Positions 23,168 through 35,841 of a DNA stretch of 64,000 nt are shown in pieces. Where the stretch lies: the NCBI GenBank assembly GCA_023213395.1, contig CM041465.1, positions 229,159,741-229,223,740 on the forward strand, given 5' to 3'. Source of the stretch: Cycas panzhihuaensis (taxonomy: Eukaryota; Cycadophyta). Position 1 is the first letter of the stretch, and each line of letters opens with the position of its first letter. The translations under genes and the position numbers were made by a program. The notes beneath the pieces are model-generated. The model did not search any database. It saw only the letters and a program-made list of their open reading frames with translations, and was not told where the DNA came from.

Positions 23168-23750
23168 TGTTGAAGATGGCATTCAACATTCACACTAATA
23201 GATAATGAGGACAACCCTTAAGATATCATGAAGAGGAATTTTTCTAGCTAATGACATGATTAACATCTATACTAAGTAGCTATGAATATGAGCACCTAAG
23301 TAAGCATTAAGCAAATAAACTCAAGCACAAGATAAACACAAAATATAAAGGAGAAGAAATTTGTCCTCTCTCTAAAATGAGTAAGATTAACTTAGATTCA
23401 AACTAATAACATAACAATACAATACTCACTCACTTCATAATGTGATATATCATATTTGACCTCCTTATATAGAAGTGAAGGAGGACCTTGGATGATTAAA
23501 TATTTGACAAGTATCAAACATCCAAGCTATGTCCTTTACATATGGGACAAGTGTTTTTGTGCTCTCTTTGTGAACAAAAGTATATGAAGATACATTAATC
23601 TTAAGTTATAACATTATGTTACTAGAAAGAATATGGGTGTATACTTTATCACATTAGGTGATATCTCACCCTTCCATAAAATTATATAAAGTATATTAAT
23701 AATACAATATAAAGTACAATGCTTAACATGTAAATATAAAGGTCTTAACA
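23168..23750 (-). repeat. CopB 3' LTR
   Basis: Starts tgttgaagatggcattcaac and ends aaaggtcttaaca. It matches 35842-36427 end to end with mainly transition differences. It is followed directly by the polypurine tract. Confidence 0.92.
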
Positions 23751-23768
23751 CCCCCCTCCCCCCACCCT
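23751..23768 (-). promoter_or_regulatory. CopB polypurine tract, G-rich
   Basis: The plus strand cccccctccccccaccc is the complement of the tract that primes plus-strand DNA synthesis. It is purer in G than the other tracts here, which use the ctcccccttaatg form. Confidence 0.8.
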
Positions 23769-25560
23769 TAATTTATATAATTTTAAGTTGGACACTAAGA
23801 ACTTCTCTAAATTTCTCAAAATTTTCTCTAAAAAGTGGCTTAGTAAATATATTTAATAGCTACTAGTCTACAAGCATATAGAAGAGGTCAATCTCACCAT
23901 TCTTCATATGTTATTTAATGAAGCAATAATGGAACTTAATATGCTTAGTTCTTGTATGAAAAATAAAATTCTTAGTCAACATAAGTATACTTTGATTGTC
24001 ATAATATAATCGTGTGGGGTGATGTTGCTCAAGTTTAAGCTTACTAAGAATCCTCCATAATATGGCTTTGAGATATCTTAGTATATGTTTGGCTATATTC
24101 TAATGCTTTTAGTTAGGTTGAGACATATACCTAGAATAAATCCTAACTAAAAATAAAAGATCTGGTCTAGTATTAGTGAGATAGATCAGGCTACTTACTA
24201 GTTGCTAGTATAATATGGGATTTATAGGTGTTGCTTCCTCATCAAGTGATAAGTTTGTTCTATTCTCCATGGGTATAGGTCATGGTTTATAGTCCTCTAT
24301 TCTAAATCATTGCAAAATATCCTAAGAATATTTGGTTTGAAAAATAAAGATATGACCTAACTACTACCACACCTCTATATCTAAGAAATAATAAATAAGT
24401 CCAAGATTAGTTATCTTAAAACTCCTCTTAAGGTTATCCTAGAGAACTTGTATCATCTTAGTTTCACTTCTAGTAATTACTAAGTCATCGACATATAAAA
24501 TGATAAAGACAACATGATTATTCCTAACTTTTATGTATAAGTTAAGATCTTATGAGAATCAATGATATCTATATCTCAAAAAATAATTATTGATTTTTGA
24601 GTACCATACTCAAGGGGCCTATTTCAATATATACAAAGTCTTTTTTAGTTGACAGACCAAGTGTTCTTTCCCATGTGCAACATAACTAAGAGGTTATTTC
24701 AAATAAACCTCTTCTTGAAGATTATCATTTAGAAAGGTACTCTTTATATATATCTGATATATTGGCCACTTACATTGAGCAGTTAAGGCTAATATTACTC
24801 TGATGGTATTCATATTTTCCACAAGTGTAAAGCTCTTCTCATAATCAATGCCTTCTTTTTTCTTAAATCCCTTTATAACTAGTCAAGCCTTATGATGTTT
24901 GATTGAACCATTATATTAGAATTTGGTTTTATACACCTATTTGTAACTGATTATCTATTTATATTTAAGTAATTCTACTAAATCCCAAGTTCTATTCTTT
25001 TCAATAGAATGGATTTCACCATCCTTAATAGCCTTCCACTTTCTATCTTTACATGGCTACTTAAAAGTAGAAGTCTCATCTACATAAAGTACTCTAGCTA
25101 TAATTGCATAGTTGACCAATTATTATCTTATAATTGATGGATGTTTTCCTTTTATGACTTAACTATCCTATACTGTATGAGTGTACTATTTGAGTAGCTT
25201 CTTCATAGATGTAACTTGAACATCAATATCGTGGGCCTATAATGGTTGATCAATAGAAAGGATACAAGGGTTAAATGATGTTATTGATATAGATGATGTA
25301 GAAGTAGATAAAGAAGTGATAGGAGCAGATTATGAATATGGTGTAGAAGATTATAAGGGAATGATGCCCTCAATAATCTACTTGCCTTTATTAAGAGGAG
25401 GATGGATAGATATTAGTTCCAACTCCTCATTATCCTCAACAAAGATTACATCTCTAGATATATGTATTTTCTTAGCAATAGGCTCATACACTCTATATGC
25501 ATTATGGCTAAGAAAGTCACTAATGAAAATATGTTTTAGACTATTATCATCCAACTTCTT
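23769..25560 (-). pseudogene. CopB RNase H, RT and linker remnants
   Basis: The RT catalytic box at about 24480-24515 reads VVFIILYVDDL, with the aspartates intact. The end of RT (YLTNTRPDLLF) is at about 24150-24190, and a HW-x-x-AKHILRYLK segment at about 24060-24110 leads into RNase H, which continues to 23770 in broken form. The N-terminal RT and the INT-RT linker run from 24550 to 25560. Many stops. Confidence 0.75.
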
Positions 25561-26400
25561 TCTTTACTATTGGGAAATGTGTATATAAGCAGTGCACCTA
25601 AAAGTCCTCAAATGTCTAATAGTTTCTTTCTTTCCAGACTAAGCCTCCTCTGCTGTGATATTAATGACTACAATAGTAGGGCTCCTATTAGCCATATATG
25701 CTATTATGTAGAATGGTTCTACCCAATAAGAAAGAGAAAGCCCTTTTGCATGCATCATAACTTTGACTTTATTTACCAAAGTCTTATTCATTCTCTTAGA
25801 TATTATATTCCATTAAGGTATATGTAGAGTAGTCAGTTGTCTTTTAATTCTATGGTCTTTTTAGAATTGGTTAAACTCTTTTAAGGTAAGATTCACCTCC
25901 ATTATCAGATTTAAATATTTTGATTAATAATCTGACTCATTTTCTATATTAATTTTGAATTCTTTTTCTATTTGATGAAGTAAACCCAAACCTTGTATGA
26001 AAAGTTATCAATGAAAGTGATGTAATACAAAGATCCTCTAAGAGATGATGTGGACATGGGTCCACATATATCTATGCATACCAACTACAAAGGTTATGAT
26101 GAATGGCGTGCTTTGCCTTTAAGAAGAGGCTCTCGATGTTATTTCCCCATAATACATGCTTCATAAAGATATTTTGATGCTAATATCTTTTGAAATTTAA
26201 ATACTATGTTTTGTTAAATATCACTTTGATGTTGTTTAGGCTTAAATGGCCTAGCCTGTTATACCAAAGTTACTCTTTGGTCATAGATTGAGTGACAAAA
26301 TATACTAGAGCAACACCAAGTGTAACATTTAAAGCATCTAATTTATAAAAGTTACAGTCTTCATGACTAATGATAACCACTTGATCATTCTTGTCACTAA
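25561..26400 (-). pseudogene. CopB integrase remnant
   Basis: LVCIDICGPMSTSSL at about 26040-26105 carries the first catalytic aspartate. The zinc-binding N-terminus can be seen as LWYNRLGHLSLNNI near 26240-26290. Towards 25600 the C-terminal part is broken. The integration function is lost. Confidence 0.7.
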
Positions 26401-27694
26401 TGGTACATTTCCCATCTTTAAACAATATACTCATTTATTGTTTATCTAATTAACTAATAGATAAGAGGATTTTATGTATAAAAGGTACTAAGTAAGCATC
26501 ACCTATGGGAAATATAGAAGTAGGATAATTTGGAGAATGAAAAGAGGCAATTTTGTCCACTCTATATATGAACTCTCTTATTGTTACCAAAAGCAATTAT
26601 TTATCCTCTTCCTTCTTTAACATCATAAAGTAACTTTTCATTACCAGTCATGTATTAAGATGCTCTTGAAGGAATAATCTATGCCTTATCACTTTGTAAG
26701 TTGTGATAAGCATAGAATAGTTTATTTTCATTACCAAATTAATTTATGTGGTAGTTGTCACCTCTAAAGCCCCCTCTTCCTCCATGGCCTCCTTGAAATC
26801 CACATTGATTTAATGTAAGGGGTTGTTGTTATTGTTGTTATTGGTATTATCTGTATCATTGTTGTTATTTTTGGTGCTATTGTTATTGTTGCATGTCAAA
26901 CTGACATTTGTAGCATTTTAGTTAAATATGGTTATTCTTGCCATAATAATAATAAATAACATTGGCCTTTGATGTGCCAATATTTAAGTTTTTATACTAT
27001 TTATCGAGATTCTATTTAGGAGTCTTCTTACACTTATATTAGGCTATGAATGCACTTGATAGAGATGGTTCATCTTGATGAGAGTAGATTTGCTCCTCTT
27101 ATAGTAAAAAACTTTCAAGTTCATTTAAAGTTATTATGCCAAGTGTATTATCTCATGTGATTGAAGAGATAAAACCGCTATGCTCACTATGTAATGCATG
27201 CCATGTGGTAGTCACAAGGTCATCCTTTAAAGTTAGTTTCCCAAGAGTAGTCAACTCATTATTTATTTCTTTGATTGAAGACAAAAAGACTATATAGGCT
27301 CAATATATCTCAAAGTATATAACTTAGATTTAGTCATTACAGTACATGCATTCTCTTTCCTTTACTACAATAAAATTAAAGTATCCCAAGCTTCTTTTGA
27401 AGTAGAAGCACATGCAATATTTTGATCTATAGTAGAATCTATAATTATATGAAGAAATAGTAAGGCTATTTCATCCTTAGCTTTCTAAGCAGCAACTAAA
27501 ATATGATCAAGATAAATAATTACATTGTTATTAATTAGACTTCTAATTGGAATAGGTTTGGTATTCTTTCCAAATACAAATGCCTAAAACTCATTCATGA
27601 TTAATAAATTTTATATTTGCTTCTTCCACTCTTGGAAGTTATCTTAATTTGATAACTTAATAGTACATGTATTAATCATATTGATGGTAGCCAT
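26401..27694 (-). pseudogene. CopB gag and protease remnant
   Basis: The gag start is at about 27694 (minus), MATINMINTCTIK. The region 26930-26950 is a degraded CCHC knuckle (GKNNHI then LKCYKCQ). It is followed by a glutamine/asparagine-rich tract at 26820-26905 in which many CAA codons have become TAA, and then a Gly/Arg-rich box (GGHGGRGGFRG) at 26765-26800. The protease active site is not readable. Confidence 0.7.
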
Positions 27695-27849
27695 AATAAT
27701 AAAGTTAATTGAAAGTTTTTTAAGCTAGAAAATGGCTTAGAGACTCGAGACTTTTGTTGCTTAAGTCCCACCTTCTAATACACTAATAGTCCTGATCATA
27801 TAAAGAAGATTTGATAACTAAAGAGAGTGATAAGAGATAGAGGGATAAA
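27695..27849 (-). other. CopB leader, proximal part
   Basis: The first 155 bases of the CopB leader, up to the Gyp1 target site. It continues at 33944. No coding content is seen. Confidence 0.6.
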
Positions 27850-27854
27850 TAAGG

Positions 27855-28150
27855 TGCAATAAACCTGAATCAAAAGAAAAAAATCCAATTGCATATAGTA
27901 ACATAAAAGCCAAAATTACATCTAAGAGTATAAAAGTATCTGTAATCACATGTATCGATGGGCCTCTTCGAGGGGGCAACCTCCAATACATAAGATCATA
28001 ATACTTCCAAATGATCCTCACTCCTATATTATATACATATATATAGGGCTATTAAGATTACCCATCTCTTAGACTTATGAATGTGGGATAATTACAAGGA
28101 TATAAATATAAGATTTGAGAAGAAGAGAGATAAGGGTTGGGTTCTTAACA
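27855..28150 (-). repeat. Gyp1 3' LTR
   Basis: Starts tgcaataaacctg and ends gttcttaaca. It contains tatatatagggctattaag and gcctcttcgagg, both also in the partner. The partner shows mainly transitions and a few small indels. The 67-codon open frame at 27818-28021 is not a gene. Confidence 0.95.
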
Positions 28151-28171
28151 AGTTCCCCCTCTTTTGAAAAG
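28151..28171 (-). promoter_or_regulatory. Gyp1 polypurine tract
   Basis: The plus strand agttccccctcttttgaaaa abuts the LTR end; on the element strand this is a run of purines ending in AGAGGGGGAAC. Confidence 0.85.
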
Positions 28172-29540
28172 CTTTACCCTTAAAGCTTAACTAGTCTCAG
28201 ATGCTCTTGAATAAATTTCTCACTTTCCCAAGTTGAATCATCATGTGGAAATAGATTCTATTTGATGAAATACTCTTTGATATCTTGAGAGTGCAGATGC
28301 TTAACCCTTTCCTCCAAAATTTATTTAGGTATTAGTTAAAGCCTCCTTTTATTGTCTAATATTGGCAATTATGTTTATGTATACACTTGCTGCCTAATTA
28401 CCCTTTTAAGACAATATACATGGAAAACATTATAGATTTTAGCTGTTATGGGTAACTCTAAGGCATAAGCCACTTCTCCCACTCGTTTAAGAATTTTATA
28501 AGGCCCATAAAACCTTAGCTCCAACTTGTGTTTACCCTCTCTTTTAAGTGAAGTTTACTTGTATGGTTGCAAGTGTAAGTAACCCTAATCTCCTACTTGA
28601 AACTTTCGTTCACTTCTTCATTTATCTTCTTGTTGTTTCATTTAGTTCTAACCCAAGTTAAGGTTTTCCTTCATCATCTTGAGTATCTTTGTGGTTTGTT
28701 GTAGATGTTCCTCCACTACTTGAACTCTAGAATTATCTATGGTATAGTTCTTAATAAATGGTGGTTCACACCCATATAATGCCTAGAAGGGAGTTGTTCT
28801 TGTTGCCATATGGTAAGTAGTATTATACTACCATTCTTCCATGGGAAGCCAATGATTCCATTGATTTTATTTATCTGACACATAGCATTATAAATATCCT
28901 TCTAAACATTTGTTAACCACCTCCATTTGTCCATTCATTTGTGGGTGGTATATTGTGCTCATTGTTAGCATGGTACCTAAAGCTTGGAAGAGTTCAGTCC
29001 AGAAAATACTTGTGAACTTTGGGTCTCTGTCACTAACAATCTTCTTAGGTATTCCATAGAGCTAATGTATCTCTTTTAAGAAAATCTTGGTAATTTGTTT
29101 TGCCTTATAAGTAGACTGGATTCCACAAAAATGAGCATACTTTGTTAATCTATCAACAACCACAAGGATGGAATCCCTCCCATCCAATTTTGGTAATCCA
29201 ATGATGAAGTCCATGGATATTTCTTCCCATCTTTGATTTGGTATAGGGAGTGGATGTAATAGACTAAGCATCTTGCTCATTTCACCCTTTTTTCATTAGC
29301 ACACTTTACAAGTTGCAATCCATCTTTTGGTATCTTGCTTGAGCCCATTCCAATAGAAGGATTGCTTAATCCATTAGTAAGTCTTTAGGAATCCAAAATG
29401 GCATGCTATTGAAGAGGCATATACATCATGCCATATCTTCTCCTTAATCTTGGAATTAGGACTAAGATATATTCTATTTTTATACCACAAGATATTTGCT
29501 ACCCGTGAAAAGCTTTTATGACTATCTTGATTAACCTATA
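28172..29540 (-). pseudogene. Gyp1 integrase with C-terminal chromodomain
   Basis: The frame 29062-29280 shows [16 protein letters not shown], the first catalytic aspartate of gypsy integrase, followed by [12 protein letters not shown]. The rest of the core and the C-terminal barrel follow to about 28340 with stops. At 28190-28330 the end reads ILEERVKHLHSQDIKEYFIK, a stop, then DSTWESEKFIQEHLRL: a chromodomain, which in chromoviruses targets insertion to marked chromatin. The stop stands where tryptophan is usual (TGG to TAG). Confidence 0.85.
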
Positions 29541-29544
29541 GATC

Positions 29545-30042
29545 CTATATTAATTGCTTTATCTTAGTATCCTTTTTCCATTCTTCCCTTGCCTCCTCGA
29601 TCCATGAAGGGGTAACTATTATTAATACATATAATATAGAATCTCCTTCCTTTCGTGATAGGGTGTCAGCTGCTATATTTTCCTTCCCTTTTTTATATAT
29701 GATTTCAAAATCAAAACCTTGCCTTTTAGAGATCCATTTTTGTTGTTCCTTAGAATCTACCCTTTGGTCTAGGAAATACTTCAAGCTTTCATGGTCTGTC
29801 TTTATTTTGAAATGGGTTTCGAGTAAATATTGGCATAATTTTTGAATTGCTTGTAGGATTGCCATCATCTCTTTTTCATATGTAGACTTGACTAAGTCCC
29901 TGGACTTCAATTTTTTACTTTCAAAGGCTATGGGCCTCTCTTCTTGCATGAGAACTACTCCAATACCTTGTCCTGAGGCATCACATTCAATGATAAATGT
30001 TTTAGTAAAGTTAGGAGTTTCTAAAATTGGTGTGGTAGTCAT
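29545..30042 (-). pseudogene. Gyp1 RNase H (165-codon open frame)
   Basis: The longest surviving pol frame. It starts within the RT-RNase H connection (TPNFTKTFIIECDASGQGIG), with the RNase H D-A-S-G, then the YEKEMMAILQAIQ block carrying the catalytic glutamate. KTDHESLKYFLDQR holds the third acidic residue, and the NIAADTLSRKE segment ends the domain. All the usual motifs are visible, so decay is mild. The N-terminal part of the domain precedes the ATG. Confidence 0.88.
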
Positions 30043-30890
30043 GGATACCTTTAGGCTCTCAAAGGCTTCAATAGATGTATCTGTCCATATGAATTAATCT
30101 TTCTTTAATAATTATGTCAAGGGTACTACAATCTTGGCATAACCTTTAACAAATTTTTGGTAGTGCCCTGTTAAACCCAAGAATCCACGTATCCCTTTGA
30201 TGTTTTTCAGTTATGGCCAATTTACTATGGCTTTAATCTTCCTTGGATCGACCTTGGCTCCTTCTTGTGAGATGATATGCCCTAAGTACTCTACTTCATG
30301 CCTTCCAAAGTTATATTTTGATCTATTTGCAAAGAGTTTATTGTCTTCTAATAATTATATAGCCTTATCAACATGTTGAAGATGTTCTTCCTTTGTCTGA
30401 CTATACACTAAGATGTTGTCAAAGAACACCAAGATAAACTTTCTTAGATAAGGTCAAAAGATTTTATTCATAAACGCTTGGAATATGACTGATGTATTGG
30501 TTAAGCCAAAAGGTATGACTAGGAATTCATAGTGGCCTTCATGGGTGCGAAAAGTTATTTTGTGAGCATCAGTAGCCTTGATTCTAATTTGGTGATATCC
30601 ATATTTTAAATCTATGGTGGTGAAAAGGGTTGCTCCATTCAATTCATCTAACTCATCAATCACTAGTATGGGGAATTTATCTTTAATAGTAATTTTATTT
30701 AATTCCTGATAATCCACACACATACAAAAGGATCCATCCTTCTTTTTTACCAATATTACTGGTGCTGAAAATGTGCTCTTACTTTCCCTGATAGCCACAA
30801 CTTCAAGACGTTCATGTACCAATTTTTCAATTTCATTCTTCTGCTGATAAGGATATCTATAAGGTTAGATTCTAGGTGGATTGCTACCAG
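30043..30890 (-). pseudogene. Gyp1 reverse transcriptase
   Basis: The frame 30454-30822 reads [32 protein letters not shown], a [14 protein letters not shown] catalytic block, and [21 protein letters not shown], then a stop. Beyond it, at about 30405-30445, the second catalytic box reads LVFFDNILVYS, with asparagine in place of the second aspartate (GAC to AAC). Both the stop and the lost aspartate inactivate it. Confidence 0.88.
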
Positions 30891-31230
30891 CAATGAGTTC
30901 AATGGCATGATCTTGTTCTCTTTCTAGAGGAAGCCCCTTAGGAATGTCTTTGAAAACCTTACTATGTTTGACTAACACTTCTTACAATTTAGGTGTTAGG
31001 TTATTGTCCTTATAAAGATCTTCCTTTGCTATTAACTCATGCCCTTTTACTGCATAACATCTAGCTATAAGTTCCATTCCTCCTTTTCTTAAAAGCTTCT
31101 CCATCCTATGTGAACTAATGACCTATGATGGAGGTGGGATAATTCCATTGAGCTGGTACTGTTACCCTCCTGAGTTAAAATGGATGAATAATTCATCTAA
31201 GTTGAGTTGAAAAGTACTTAATATTTGTAG

Positions 31231-31503
31231 CTATTGTACTCCTAAAACCACATTGACTCCTCCCACTAGAATGGAATACATTGAGGAAGCTAATTGGTAA
31301 TCTCTCATAGTTATTTTAATATTATGACATTTACTTCCATAGGCTAATGTACCACCATTAGCAACCATCACTTGAAAATCCTTAACTGGAGAAGGAAAAT
31401 AATTTAATTCTTTTATAAGTTTCTTATTAATAAAATTATGTATGCTTCCTAAATCAATTAAGATGACTACCCTTTTTTTCTTGATGTATCCTATAATCTT
31501 CAA
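31231..31503 (-). pseudogene. Gyp1 protease
   Basis: A 90-codon frame. VVILIDLGSIHNFINKKLI is the aspartic protease active-site segment; the usual D-S-G-S/A-T is here D-L-G-S-I, so the aspartate remains but its neighbour has changed. It is followed by VMVANGGTL and a stretch to GVNVVLGVQ as in plant gypsy proteases. Confidence 0.85.
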
Positions 31504-31689
31504 GGTCTGTAGAACTATAATCCCTGCTAAATCATGGACAGATATTGTAGTTGTGTTCTCTTCTTTAATGTCTAGTGGTTCAGGAGTAGTTTCATGTTCT
31601 ATAATAGCTTCTTCTAGATCTTCTTCATGTGTATCTTTAATGACAAATAGTTATCTTTATAAACACTTATGATCTTTATTCCACTTCTC

Positions 31690-32520
31690 ATTTCATCAAA
31701 AATAAATACCTTTTAGCTTTTTCTTATCCATTTCTTTAGCTGTCATCCTTCGTATTGTAAGAATGTATGGGCTTCTTTTTTCTTCCCCCATCCTATTATA
31801 TTTTTGGGTAGCCCTATTTTTAGCGTCAATTTCTCAAGATGTTATGATTACTTCTGTTAGGATACTCAATTCTAGCAAGTGTAATTCATATCGTATATCT
31901 TCTTTTAAACCCCCAATGTAGAGTTGAAGTAATTTTTTATTACTAAGATCATCAACTAGGGTGGCCAATTTTTGGTGTTCTATAGTGTATTATGATACTA
32001 TTCCTTCTTGTTTTAGTTTAGGCAACTAACTAAAATAGTCATCATCCTAAATATTATCAAATTGCACTAAAAGATCCTTCACAAAATTTTCCCACTTATA
32101 TAATATTCCTTTACACTTCTTTTTTACCCATTGGTACCACTAGAAGGGTTCTGATTCCATATGTAAACAAGCTAAGATGATTATTTTATCAGATGGTACT
32201 TGATGAAGACTAAAAAATTGTTCCATTTGGCTAACCCAAGTCTTAACATCTTTTCCATTAAATTTCCCAATTTCCACTTTAGGGAGAAAATTGGATCATA
32301 TCCCTCCTTGGTCATAGTGATCACCTTCACTCCCTATCTTATCCTTTCCCTTCTAAAATCCCTTATTATATTTTTATAATTCCAATTGACTTGTAATATT
32401 TTAAAGGGTTTTTTCAATTTCACCTTCAAACTTACCTATCCTTAAGTCCAATTATTCTTGAACGGCCTCCTTAATTACATTGATATATTCATCCCATGTT
32501 GGGTCATTTTTTAGGGCCAT
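31690..32520 (-). pseudogene. Gyp1 gag
   Basis: The ATG at about 32520 (minus) starts MALKNDPTWDEYINVIKEAV. The capsid-like region in 31900-32300 is rich in W and L residues in a retrotransposon-gag-like pattern with several stops. A cysteine knuckle should be near 31690-31730, where kHKCLyK-like residues are seen. Structural protein of the particle. Confidence 0.65.
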
Positions 32521-33632
32521 GGTTATAAGATCGGATCGAAGTTGAATATTTACTTTATAAAAGGTATCTAGAAAAAATGTATTTACAAAAAATAATCCAA
32601 CTAAAGTTTAGTCACTGGTGTTAAATTGATTAAGACCAATAACATAGGGATTTTTAGGTCTGGGATTATCTAGTTTATAGGCCCTCCAATATATTGATCC
32701 CAGTTATAAACAGTATCATATTGTAGAGGCTAATGCTCTACTCTATAGTCATGCTACCCTATCTCTAAGGTATATGGAGAGTAACTTCTTAGGGCTAACT
32801 ACTTACTGGTGCACTATAAATTATAGAGAACTGACAGGTCTCCTATGGTTACCTATACTAGGAATACCTATCTAGGAGGATCCTCCTATATACTTGTAGG
32901 TACGTGGAGGCTTAATTTCGTAACTGAGTTCTATCTAAGGCTTGGTATAGGAGTGTGATCTCTAGCCCTTCACATAAGGGCAGAAAAGCCATAATGTACT
33001 TAGCCCAAAATGACAGTTCCCCATGATATTTATAGACCCCTAGTATAAGGTCTCTAGCCTATACCAACTAAAAAGATTATGAACAAAAAGTAAACTACTA
33101 TAAATTATTAAGAGAAAACGATAAAACTATTTCTCTCTAAAAAATATAGTTAAAAAATACATCAAATATAGATTAAAATGATGGCCTCTAAAATATGATT
33201 CCAATAGTTTAGACGAAATTGAATTCTGATATCTAGATCAAAAGTTATGACTCTTTTAAGAAATTCACTATTAGGGTTTCTAGGGACTACAATAGTACCT
33301 ATTGGTAAAATGCCAATAACTTTTAACTATGAACTCTTATCAACTCAAAACCACTTCCATCAGAAAGTAAATTAAAAAATACATAATAAAATAAATAAAA
33401 ATTTAAGGTCATTTGTATATTTATAGCTAAAGTTATGACTATTTGAAGTTGAGGTTATACACCTATCCTAAAAATACAGTGATGGAAAAGAAGTAGGTCA
33501 AAATTAATTTTACTATAATTTTTACACTTTTACCCCAAAATATATAGTGCAACCCATCAAAATTTATAGAGCAAACAATTTCATCACAAATTCACCCTCC
33601 AAAAACCCTTAATGACACCTCCCAGATCACTT
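32521..33632 (-). other. Gyp1 leader
   Basis: About 1.1 kb between primer site and gag start, without domains. 32690-33060 is GC-richer than average. No promoter is evident apart from those expected in the LTR. Confidence 0.6.
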
Positions 33633-33643
33633 CTCTTATACCA
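33633..33643 (-). promoter_or_regulatory. Gyp1 primer binding site
   Basis: The plus strand ctcttatacca gives TGGTATAAGAG on the element strand, one mismatch to TGGTATCAGAG (tRNA-Met). Two bases separate it from the 5' LTR. Confidence 0.85.
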
Positions 33644-33645
33644 AT

Positions 33646-33938
33646 TATAATAAACCTAAATTAAAAGAGAGAAACCTAATTGCATATGGTAATACAAAAG
33701 CCAAAATTATATATAAGAGTATAAAAGTATCTATAATCACATGTATCAATGGGCCTCTTCGAGGGAACAACCTCTAATACATAAGATCATAATACTTATA
33801 GATGATCCTCACTCCTATATTACATACATATATATAGGGCTATTAAGATTGCCCATCTCTTAGACTTATGAATGTGGAATAATTATAATATTGGAAATCT
33901 AAGATTTAAGAAGAGAGATAATGGTTAGGTTCTTAATA
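33646..33938 (-). repeat. Gyp1 5' LTR
   Basis: Begins tataataaacc (TG changed to TA) and ends gttcttaata (CA changed to TA). It matches 27855-28150 across its length. Confidence 0.95.
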
Positions 33939-33943
33939 TAAGG

Positions 33944-35827
33944 AGTTAGTCCAACTCTGATCTTTCTAGATAGATCCAATAGTTGGCCAAGACAAATATA
34001 GGACAAGCAAAGTTAGGTTAATCTATATGATCATATCATGCTTTCCTTGTGATTCATAACCCTAATAACACCCCTTTTAAACCTCCTTTTCTCTAAGATG
34101 AATTTTAATAGTTGTGCATAGACCATATAATCAATTAGTCGCCTAGGGAATGCACTAAGCTTGAAATTTTTAGAGCTAAGTTTTAAACCTTTTTTAGGCC
34201 TCTCTAATAATATTTTAAAGTATTTTTTTAATTTTTAACATAAACTTAAGATAAATTGCTTAAGTACATGATAATATTGATTTATAATACTTGATAAAAC
34301 TCAATATAAGAGGGCTTCAAATGAAGCAAATTAAGTACATAAAAGAACAGTTAAAGTGTTATAAAAAAACACTTAAAAAAAAAGTACTAAATGCCAAATA
34401 AAGAGATACTATCTTGTTTATTATGCTTTGAGTGATTTTATTTTAATGAGAAGAAATGACCATAAAATACTAATTTTAATGATGTACACTAAGAGAACAA
34501 GTCACCACAATAATGTTAGGACTTTAAAGTAGTCCTAACCAGTCCCATATAATGCAATTTTTTAATTTAAAAAAGTGATTTTAAGCCTTCTTATGAAGTA
34601 GGACATGAAGGCCACCATGTAAGGAGCCTTAGAAAATTAAGTACAATGTTATTTTTTTCATGAAAAGTATATAAATGACTAAAAAATCACTTGTTTTGAG
34701 TTAATTTTTACACTTACAAAATTTTTAATATGTAAAAATGACTCAAAAAAATATAAAGAGGTTGAAATTGCTTTTAAAAAGGATGAAATGATATTAAAAT
34801 AATAAAAAAAAAAAAAACTTTAAGAAAATAAAGTTTATAAAATATAGAATATCCTATGGTGTATGGTCATTATTATAACTTAAGGTTATAAATCAATAGC
34901 TTAAAAAATAAAAATAAAAATATTACAAAGTCCTTCCATGGTGACAAAGCTACGATAAATTTTTTGTTCAATTTTAGTTAAATATTTGTCAACCAATCAA
35001 ATTTTATAGTGTGTGGGAATATGACAGGGTCGAGTAGATATTGTGAGATGCCACTACATATAAATATGGCTTACAGAGATGGCACAAATAGCTACTAAGT
35101 AGGAAGAAGCCACTCAGCTATGGGAGAAAGAAAAAATGCCATGCAACTTTGAAAGCCAACAATAGCAGTGATATTAAATCACCCAATTATTGTAGGAAGT
35201 TAACTTCATACTTATTACAGTGATGGTATAGCACAAAGCCTACAAGATATTAGGATCTTAGATCAATGATAAAGGAATGAGTTTCCCATCATAGAAAAAA
35301 TGCCCTGATCAATGGAAGATCCACCCTAAGAATAGAGTAAGGAGGCATCCAGCTAATGCTTAACATGCCACACCAGTTGGGAAAATATTAGACAAAGATG
35401 CTCTCAATAGAGATTAGCTCTACAAACTAACCCTAAGGTCATAACACTACATAGTATGTAGAATGTATACTAATCTCAGAGAAAAAGGTGCATAGTAACA
35501 GGTTTTTTACAACAAATTTTATCCTTTAGGCTATATTACTCTTGATTAGATGTTAAGAAAGCTTGCAATAAAAGTTTTTATAATGCAGAGAAAGAGAAAA
35601 AATAGAAGAATTTCTTTATATTTCTTTATTGAAAGAACAAACTAAACTTCTAAAAAAAAAAGAAAATAAATCTATTAATTTCTAACCTACAAATATCTAA
35701 AAATAATGAAAAATTATAGGAAAATAAACCAAACTTAGCCTTGGATAACCTTTAGAGAGTGAAAGTTATCACCAAAGTTTGGAACCCACTTTCAAACTTG
35801 AAATAGCTAAGAACTCCTCTTCAACAT
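33944..35827 (-). other. CopB leader, distal part
   Basis: Together with 27695-27849 this makes about 2.0 kb between the CopB primer site and gag. No domain is seen. 35000-35460 is GC-richer with short G-rich and C-rich words, as if another piece of DNA had been inserted there; I found no boundary repeats. Confidence 0.5.
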
Positions 35828-35839
35828 GCTCTGATACTA
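35828..35839 (-). promoter_or_regulatory. CopB primer binding site
   Basis: The plus strand gctctgatacta is the complement of TAGTATCAGAGC, 11 of 12 to the tRNA-Met site. Two bases separate it from the LTR. Confidence 0.88.
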
Positions 35840-35841
35840 AA

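Larger units (their letters stand above)
27855..33938 (-). mobile_element. Gyp1: Ty3/gypsy chromovirus, full length
   Basis: LTRs 27855-28150 (296 bp) and 33646-33938 (293 bp), flanked by an exact TAAGG duplication (27850-27854 and 33939-33943). The minus-strand order is leader, gag, protease, RT, RNase H, integrase, chromodomain, which is the gypsy order with a chromodomain at the end. It is the youngest layer of this nest by position: it sits inside the leader of CopB, which sits inside CopA. Frames are longer than in its neighbours but still broken. Confidence 0.95.
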
